DNA of 12,039 nt from Candidatus Kaiserbacteria bacterium (lineage in GTDB: Bacteria > Patescibacteriota > Minisyncoccia > Phycocordibacterales > UBA918), in NCBI GenBank assembly GCA_007117575.1, contig SKGH01000071.1, positions 1 to 12,039 of the forward strand. The letters are read 5' to 3'. The notes beneath the pieces are model-generated. The model made no database searches and was not told where the DNA came from. It saw nothing but the letters and a program-made list of their open reading frames with translations. A program made the position numbers and the translations under genes. How positions within the stretch are numbered: position 1 is the first letter of the stretch; the number at the start of each line of letters is the position of its first letter. Positions 7,535 through 12,039 of this stretch are shown here, piece by piece.

Positions 7535-8754
7535 ATTATTTTTTTATCAAACATATTCATTATTCTCTCATAAAGGTCACGCATTTTATAAGCCGCTGTT
7601 TGCCATGAAATACGGTGGAGTTCATGACCACCTTCAGCCACCAACTGCCTTCTCATGACGTCATAACGCAAAGCCGACAAGATCTGGTTTGCCATCTCCT
7701 CCACGTCCCAAAAATCTACCTTAAGAACATGAGACACCACCTCTGACACCCCTGACTGCTTAGTTATTAAAGACGGGGTGCCGTGTTGCATGGCCTCAAG
7801 CGGTACCAGACCAAAAGGTTCCGACACCGAAGGCATGACCACCAAATCGACACTTTGATACATACGGTCACGCTCTTCATACCACAAAGCGCCGGCAAAT
7901 ATGAAGTTGGAGGACAGACCGAGGGTGGCGACTTGATGCATTATTTGAGACTCCATATCTCCCTTCCCTGAAACTACAAACACTACGTTTGGATCATAAT
8001 CAACCACCAACCTGGCCGCCCTTACCAAATGGTCTATGCCTTTTTGTATGGTAATTCGACCGTGATAAAGTACCACTTTTTTACCCGCCTCTCTCAACTT
8101 CTTTAAAGTAGGTTCGTGACGTTTAGGTACTTGTGTATCACAGCCATTGTGTACCACTTCTATCTTCTCCGGAGCTACGCCGTGCTTGTTTACCAGTATG
8201 CTTTTCGTATAGTTACTAACCGCTACAATACGGTCTGCCTTTTTAAAACATTCGCACTCAATGCGATATATTTCCGGATCAATATTGTCGCTGGCAGCTT
8301 GATCAAAAGTGGTGGCGTGTACGTGTAAAATAAGTGGTTTGCCTGACACATGTTTGGCCGCCACTCCCGCCAAATAAGCTGTCCAGTCATGGGCGTGTAT
8401 GATGTCAAAATCTTCCTCCTTAGCGATGACCATGGCTTTTTGCGCGTAGATACGTACTTCATCCAATAAAGCCCGCGCATACAAACGCTTACCGGTAATG
8501 GCGTCAAAAACATCTACCATGGTGGTTGAGTCTCCATAAGGCACCAGTGAAGAAAACACCTCACGTATCTTTATAGATTTAGAACGGTCAGCAAAAATAA
8601 AGCGTGGCGCGCCGGCTACTTTTTGAGATTTTGGCAACACAAACACCACCTCAACGCCCGCCTGAACGAGCTCTCTGGTGAGACCTTGACACGCTATACC
8701 AAGTCCGCCGGTTGTTTCTGGAGGGAAATCCCATCCAAATGTAAGTACCTTCAT
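7528..8754 (-). CDS. GT4-family (glycogen-synthase-like) glycosyltransferase
   Basis: A 408-residue GT-B retaining glycosyltransferase, probably extending an alpha-glucan from a nucleotide-activated glucose. The N-terminal Rossmann half has FGWDFPPETTGGLG (6-19), like the KTGGL acceptor/donor loop of glycogen synthases, and HAHDW (120-124), also typical of them. The C-terminal half has HGRITIQKG (231-239; Arg233 and Lys238 are expected to contact the donor phosphates) and the E-x7-E motif EPFGLVPLE (Glu312, Glu320), then the G-x-SEV loop (335-340). It is first in the minus-strand operon and overlaps the GH57 gene, which is the main reason to assign it to storage-glucan synthesis rather than to surface polysaccharide. 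An AAAGG about 13 bases before the ATG may be a Shine-Dalgarno. Donor specificity (UDP- or ADP-glucose) is not visible. Confidence 0.88.
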   Translation of the reverse strand: MKVLTFGWDFPPETTGGLGIACQGLTRELVQAGVEVVFVLPKSQKVAGAPRFIFADRSKSIKIREVFSSLVPYGDSTTMVDVFDAITGKRLYARALLDEVRIYAQKAMVIAKEEDFDIIHAHDWTAYLAGVAAKHVSGKPLILHVHATTFDQAASDNIDPEIYRIECECFKKADRIVAVSNYTKSILVNKHGVAPEKIEVVHNGCDTQVPKRHEPTLKKLREAGKKVVLYHGRITIQKGIDHLVRAARLVVDYDPNVVFVVSGKGDMESQIMHQVATLGLSSNFIFAGALWYEERDRMYQSVDLVVMPSVSEPFGLVPLEAMQHGTPSLITKQSGVSEVVSHVLKVDFWDVEEMANQILSALRYDVMRRQLVAEGGHELHRISWQTAAYKMRDLYERIMNMFDKKIIC

Positions 8755-8793
8755 GAGTTTGGTGTTACCTTTGAAAATCAGGTATACATTGAG

Positions 8794-8802
8794 ATTATAT
8801 CA
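8794..8802 (-). promoter_or_regulatory. Extended -10 promoter of the glucan operon
   Basis: On the minus strand this reads TGATATAAT: a perfect -10 with the TG-n extension, which can act without a good -35. No -35 with proper spacing is evident (TTGAAA is 14 bases upstream, too close). The predicted start near 8787 gives a leader of about 33 bases to the glycosyltransferase ATG at 8754. Confidence 0.55.
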
Positions 8803-9112
8803 TGCCTATACACTTTCAATCCAATACCCACTGTTCATTTGTGCATAGCTGTACCTCCCAAAGCCTATTTACCTAAAACTCCGGTTTACCCGACGCTCTC
8901 CTGAACAAGAAGTATCAAAAACTATCCCTACACACACCACACACCCTCATCCACCGCCCTCACACACCACCCTCAACCCTTAACACAAACACCTGCATGT
9001 TACCCTTTCAGAAGATTCGTAGGCAAAAGGACAGGCAAAATACAAAACACAAAAAAAACGCATCTGCGAAAGAACATATTTGTAAATACGTCTAACAAAT
9101 ACACCTAAGTTA
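8803..9112. other. Intergenic region with a C/A-rich, G-poor tract
   Basis: No gene is supported here. About 8915-8994 consists almost only of C, A and T on the plus strand, with long CA-type runs (CACACACC, CACACCACCC) and a single G. The minus strand is correspondingly G-rich, with several GGG runs spaced too far apart for a standard G-quadruplex. A C-rich, G-poor transcript is the profile of Rho-utilisation sites, so a role in stopping plus-strand transcription is possible. The stretch 9040-9112 is A-rich and leads into the rpmG promoter. The open frame at 8623-8904 is an antisense shadow of the glycosyltransferase. Confidence 0.4.
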
Positions 9113-9141
9113 TTGACTTAATGAGTCACTACTGCTATATT
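9113..9141 (+). promoter_or_regulatory. rpmG promoter
   Basis: TTGACT (9113-9118), a spacer of exactly 17 bases, then TATATT (9136-9141) with TG at 9133-9134 (extended -10). This is close to the sigma70 ideal. The predicted start is near 9148, only about 3 bases before the ATG at 9151. The mRNA should be leaderless or nearly so, and there is no Shine-Dalgarno. This also excludes the in-frame ATG at 9121 as the start, since it lies inside the promoter spacer. Confidence 0.75.
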
Positions 9142-9150
9142 CTAACCACT

Positions 9151-9333
9151 ATGTCACAAGAAAAACTAATAAAAATGGTTTCAGACGGAGACGCCAACGG
9201 CGTCGGTAAGGGTCATGTCTACTACACCACTTATAACAACAAAAACAAAAAAGACCCTAGCAAAAAGTATCAAGCTAAAAAATACAACCCGGTAGCACGC
9301 ACCCACACTGTATACAAGCAAAAAAAGAAGTAG
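9151..9333 (+). CDS. rpmG: Large-subunit ribosomal protein bL33
   Basis: A 60-residue bL33 of the 50S subunit. The core aligns by eye with known bL33: IKMVS (7-11), GHVYYTTYNNKNKK (21-34) against GHFYTTTKNKR, then KKYQAKKYNPVARTHTVYK (38-56) against LELKKFDPVVRQHVIYK. There are no cysteines, so it is the zinc-free form. The N-terminus has a short insertion (SDGDANGVG, 11-19) relative to the usual S-x-G-T-G turn. I start it at 9151 (MSQEK) because the upstream ATG lies within the promoter and adds a non-family segment. The gene stands alone: its upstream neighbour is divergent and its downstream neighbour convergent. It is followed within 2 bases by a strongly folded element. The stop is TAG. 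Confidence 0.9.
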   Translation: MSQEKLIKMVSDGDANGVGKGHVYYTTYNNKNKKDPSKKYQAKKYNPVARTHTVYKQKKK

Positions 9334-9335
9334 TT

Positions 9336-9554
9336 TCAGGACTTAAGCGTTTCTGATGAAGTTCGAGGCGCTGACCCAGCTATAGTTCCGGTAAACATTT
9401 ATTACTAACGTAATAAACCAAAATCGTTTTAGTCAGTCACGAAAGAATATAAATGATCACAGAAACTGTAGCTGGGTGAGGCGTACTTGTTGGTACGATG
9501 AACGGTTTGAGTGACGAAAGCAACAAAGAAATTCGCCAAACGCGTAAGTCATGA
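9336..9554. ncRNA. Candidate structured RNA (or imperfect-TIR element) behind rpmG
   Basis: A 219-base element closed by a 17-base outer stem (9336-9352 with 9538-9554, 15 of 17 paired). Inside are a 14-bp stem (9374-9387 with 9464-9477, one G-U pair), a perfect 8-bp hairpin with a TAAC loop (9398-9405/9410-9417), and a 5-bp hairpin CGTAC/GTACG (9482-9486/9493-9497). GGCG (9367-9370) can also pair with CGCC (9534-9537), and GTCAC (9436-9440) with GTGAC further on, which would be a pseudoknot. There is no coding frame of note. I recognise no RNase P, tmRNA, 6S or SRP signature. It could be the rpmG 3' region, an independent RNA on either strand, or a small transposon-like element; GTT flanks both ends (9333-9335, 9555-9557). 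Pairings were found by eye; no folding was run. Confidence 0.5.
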
Positions 9555-9745
9555 GTTTAAAGACTTTTTGAAAATATCACCCTTAACTGCATACTGAATA
9601 GATGAACAATTTTTCCTGCAACCTGTCCTTAACAAGACCGGATGCGTTATTGATAACCTACTTTGGCAGAAAGTAGTGTGGTGTAGTGTAGTTTATCGCC
9701 CTCTCCCTCTACTCCCTACGCACTACCCACCTTTAAAACATCACC
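9555..9745. other. Intergenic region with further inverted repeats
   Basis: No gene is supported. It holds a near-palindrome GTTAT-TG-ATAAC (9646-9657) directly abutting a perfect 7-bp hairpin, CTACTTT/AAAGTAG with a GGCAG loop (9658-9676). The following stretch repeats GTGTAGTGTAG-like units (about 9675-9691) that can pair imperfectly with CTACGCACTACCCACC (about 9716-9731). It lies between the 3' ends of rpmG and the minus-strand membrane-protein gene, so it may help stop transcription from both sides. Neither hairpin has a good T-run; only the TTTTT at 9565-9569 could serve rpmG, after a weak AAGTC/GACTT stem. Confidence 0.4.
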
Positions 9746-11092
9746 TCAAACCGAATCATCTTCCCCTGTCTCTCCCTCATCTACGTCACCGGACTCATCA
9801 TCTTCCCCACCGCTATCCACCGAAACCTCTTCCTCATTTTCCTCTTCCTCCTTAAGCAACTCCGCCTCTTTCGACACTTCTTCACTTTCCTTTTTCCCTT
9901 CAACCTCCCTCACACCTTCAGTGCCGGAAGCGGTATCTGCCTCTATACTCTCGCCCTCCTCAGAAGCACCAGTTTCCACACCTTCCGGTTGCTCATCACT
10001 CTCCTTCACTTCATCAACCTCCTCCTCCACTGTTTCTTCCACATTTTCAGTAGAGTCCTCTTCCTTTTTATCTAAAGTATCGCTTACTTGCTCGCCTACC
10101 TGCCCCGCTTCACCTTTATCGTTTTCAGCCACTACCCATATTTGCCTTAAAGCCTCATCCACCACCCTACCATCAACAGACAGAACATACCTCACTGTGT
10201 AGCGGGCGGTAGTAGAAGTATCTATAGTGACCGAGTCTACCATTGTTCCATCTACAAACGTATACAAGTCCGGAGATTGTTTACGTACGTCATGGACCAC
10301 CACCCCCATATCTTTATAAGTAGCCCCCGGCAAAAGCTCCACCGTCGACTTACCGAGGAGTGAGAGATACGGCTGTACTGTCTTAGTCTCCGACTTTGTA
10401 GTGCCATCACCTACCTCCGGCACAAAAGCGGGAGTATCCGTAACAGAGTCAGTCTGTTCACCTGTTGCTACCGACTCCCGTTCCGAGTCTTTTTCCGCTC
10501 GTGGCTCCGGTGCGGGTTTTGGCTGTTCCGCTTCTCTCACAGCAGGTGGAGGGTCGGGAATCCTTTCTCTGGTTTCTGTATGCGGAGGTAAGGTTTCGGT
10601 TTTGTCATCTATAAACATACCGACCAAACCCCTGTGTGAAGTAGCGATTTGCTTTTGCGAAACATGACTCTTTTCATAAAGCTGTGCTTTTTGTAGCTGT
10701 GTATGTTCTCTATCTACCACCTGTCGCAACTGCGTAGTTACAAAAGCCCCCAAGTCACGGTAGTCAGCCAGCGTTTCCTTACGCACGGTTAAAGTGCGAG
10801 TTTTTATCATGTCTTGCCAAACGGAGTCAACAAGAGCAATAGTATACAAGTCGTAGATGACATAAAAAGCGTCCTCATCTTCTGACACATCGACTATCTT
10901 AACCGTAGGCGTATAATCATCAAGATCAACACTGACAAGATAAGTATTGTCTATCGCCACCACCCTACTCTCCACCGCGTAAATACGTTCGGGGTTTTGG
11001 GCCGCGTAGGTACTGCCTGTTCCCAGTATCGCCAAGCCGAGAGCTATCGGGACGATATTATTATGGGCAAGAAAATTAAAAAATCGGCTCAT
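9746..11092 (-). CDS. Membrane-anchored Ig-like (DUF5011-like) protein with acidic tail
   Basis: A 448-residue probable surface or periplasmic protein of unknown function. Residues 1-9 are polar/basic, followed by a hydrophobic segment (about 13-30, IVPIALGLAILGTGSTYAA) that may be a signal peptide or an N-terminal anchor. Residues 31-160 form a folded domain I do not recognise. A Pro/Glu-rich linker (about 165-235) leads to an Ig-like domain of DUF5011 style (about 240-321, PYLSLLGKSTVELLPGATYKD). The last 120 residues are a disordered tail dominated by Glu, Asp, Ser, Gly and Val, with almost no aromatic residues. I prefer the ATG at 11092 to the GTG at 11161, because a -10 box lies 7 bases in front of it and the longer form begins with a second hydrophobic stretch. 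Its own promoter separates it from the reverse transcriptase. Confidence 0.7.
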   Translation of the reverse strand: MSRFFNFLAHNNIVPIALGLAILGTGSTYAAQNPERIYAVESRVVAIDNTYLVSVDLDDYTPTVKIVDVSEDEDAFYVIYDLYTIALVDSVWQDMIKTRTLTVRKETLADYRDLGAFVTTQLRQVVDREHTQLQKAQLYEKSHVSQKQIATSHRGLVGMFIDDKTETLPPHTETRERIPDPPPAVREAEQPKPAPEPRAEKDSERESVATGEQTDSVTDTPAFVPEVGDGTTKSETKTVQPYLSLLGKSTVELLPGATYKDMGVVVHDVRKQSPDLYTFVDGTMVDSVTIDTSTTARYTVRYVLSVDGRVVDEALRQIWVVAENDKGEAGQVGEQVSDTLDKKEEDSTENVEETVEEEVDEVKESDEQPEGVETGASEEGESIEADTASGTEGVREVEGKKESEEVSKEAELLKEEEENEEEVSVDSGGEDDESGDVDEGETGEDDSV

Positions 11093-11099
11093 ACTAACT

Positions 11100-11128
11100 A
11101 TTATACAGCATAAAAACATCGCTGATAA
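11100..11128 (-). promoter_or_regulatory. Promoter of the acidic-tail membrane protein
   Basis: On the minus strand, TTATCA (11128-11123) is followed after 17 bases by a perfect TATAAT (11105-11100). The ATG at 11092 begins 7 bases after the -10, so the transcript should start on or next to the start codon (leaderless). There is no Shine-Dalgarno. It lies in the 65-base gap after the reverse transcriptase stop. Confidence 0.6.
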
Positions 11129-11157
11129 TAGCCATTGTGGGCAAGAAAACAGCAACA

Positions 11158-12039
11158 TCACTTAATACGCATAGCCGTATATGAAACATTCAATACTATA
11201 TAACGCCAAAAAGTAGTCCGCACTTTCCCTACTAATTTTATCCGTAGTTTGTAACTCTGTATGTACTTAATACCACCTAAGTATGAATTAATACCTGATA
11301 AAAAGTCTTTGATCTGAGATTTTCTAAGTACGTCTTCTTGTGCTTTTACTAACTTATTCCACCTATATATATAACCAGACAAAGAAGACCTGGTTCGCTT
11401 TGCTACATATCTACGATGCGGTTTAAAAAATTCACCCAGAAATGAAACGCCATATTGATAAGGCTATAAATATGTTTTGTTTGGGTGAACAGTCAATCCC
11501 AATCTTTGTTGCAGAAACTCACCAGCTTTAAGTACTGCCTTTTTTAAAAACTCAATATCATTTTGAACCACTACAATATCATCTACATACCGTCCGTAAT
11601 AGCGACATCCCAATGTTTGTTTCATATAACAATCAAATTCATGCAGATAAATATTTGCAAAAAGTTGTGATGTTAAGTTACCTATCGGAAATCCTTTATC
11701 TATATCTGTATAAAATAGACTTTTGGTTTTTGGTAGACCATACCAATCCTGAAATTTACCCTTAATAACACAGTCAGAAACCGGATTGTTATATATAATA
11801 AGAAACAACAACCACTTAATAGTTTCTTTATCGAACTTTTTTCCTCGATCATAATATAAGTCTATAATAAGCAGAATTTTTTTGTAAAGAATATGCTTAT
11901 TCATATTCATAAAATATCCAAGGATATCGAATTTCAATATATAACAATCTGTTGTATAATTCTGAGAACAGGAACGAATGAAATGATCTAAGCGGTTTTT
12001 TCCTAATAAACTGTTTGAGGTCTCATCGATGTCCAAAGT
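11158..12039 (-). pseudogene. DGR-type reverse transcriptase, partial, with in-frame TAG
   Basis: One frame runs from the right edge to a TGA at 11160-11158, 294 codons including stops, broken only by a TAG at 11466-11464. Before the stop lie motif A, YILKFDILGYFMN (Asp is a metal ligand), then GFPIGNLTSQLFANIYL, and motif C, YVDD. The IG-x3-SQ signature replaces the QG-x3-SP of group II intron and retron enzymes and is the hallmark of diversity-generating retroelement (DGR) enzymes. After the TAG the same frame continues with FLGEFFKPHRRYV and a basic thumb-like region of about 100 codons, so the protein was once, or still is, continuous. The TAG sits where Gln (CAG) would be natural. The start is off the window; the TTG at 12036 is not a credible start. 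No template or variable repeat is visible here. It could be inactivated, read through, or a sequencing error. Confidence 0.8.

Noticed and set aside
8915..8994. G-quadruplex on the minus strand
   Set aside because: The GGG runs are separated by 10 or more bases in several places, outside the usual loop length.
9361..9380. GTTCGAGGC resembling a tRNA T-loop
   Set aside because: The flanking bases do not form a 5-bp T stem, and no acceptor or anticodon arms are present.
9336..9554. Hammerhead-like motifs: CTGATGA right after the 17-base outer arm and several CGAAA sequences
   Set aside because: The stems around the core do not form a three-way junction, and the base before the 3' arm (GCC) is not an NUH cleavage triplet.
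9336..9554. Retron msr-msd RNA paired with the nearby reverse transcriptase
   Set aside because: The enzyme has the DGR-type IG-x3-SQ signature, not retron features, and the element is more than 1.6 kb downstream of it with an independently promoted gene between.
11159..11161. GTG at 11161 as the start of the acidic-tail protein
   Set aside because: It would add 23 residues across a predicted promoter; the -10 box lies 7 bases before the ATG at 11092, which also opens a normal hydrophobic export segment.
11158..11382. Separate 74-residue gene
   Set aside because: It is in the same frame as the reverse transcriptase upstream of the TAG and begins inside its thumb-like region, so it is the continuation of that gene.
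11464..11466. Genome-wide reassignment of TAG to glutamine
   Set aside because: rpmG, the GH15 and the GH57 genes all end at TAG at the expected family length, so TAG acts as a stop in this genome.

Overview
The window looks like a chromosomal segment of a Candidate Phyla Radiation (Patescibacteria, probably Parcubacteria-like) bacterium. This is an inference from gene content: a minimal zinc-free bL33, an atypical short TruB, a CNNM protein lacking its C-terminal domain, an archaeal-style GH57/GH15/GT4 alpha-glucan cluster, and a reverse transcriptase with the signature of diversity-generating retroelements (DGRs), which are common in this radiation. TGA, TAA and TAG all end recognisable genes here, so there is no sign of a reassigned stop codon in the host genes.

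Layout. Positions 1-114 hold the last 37 codons of an IS30-family transposase. Just behind it, at 132-159, is a near-consensus promoter that faces a DEAD-box RNA helicase (297-1577). A possible leaderless 22-residue membrane peptide (1666-1734), a DUF21/CBS membrane protein (1760-2722) and the tRNA pseudouridine synthase truB (2719-3543) follow on the plus strand. truB converges with the minus-strand glucan cluster, leaving only 9 bases between stop codons.

The minus-strand cluster, in order of transcription, is a GT4/glycogen-synthase-like glycosyltransferase (8754-7528), a GH57 alpha-amylase-like enzyme (7534-6074), a fusion of a histone-H1-like Lys/Ala tail with a probable DUF5752 domain (6002-5547), and a GH15 glucoamylase-like enzyme (5532-3553). 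Together they could build, remodel and degrade an intracellular alpha-1,4-glucan.

Right of the cluster lie a C/A-rich intergenic stretch, rpmG (bL33; 9151-9333) behind an excellent promoter that predicts a nearly leaderless mRNA, and a strongly self-complementary 219-base element (9336-9554) that matches no RNA family I recognise. Then come a minus-strand membrane-anchored Ig-like/DUF5011-like protein with a very acidic tail (11092-9746) and, running off the right edge, a DGR-type reverse transcriptase (12039-11158) whose reading frame is broken by one in-frame TAG. Most worth a second look are the amber-interrupted reverse transcriptase, the structured element behind rpmG, the H1-tail fusion inside a glucan operon, and repeated -10 boxes 7-9 bases in front of start codons.
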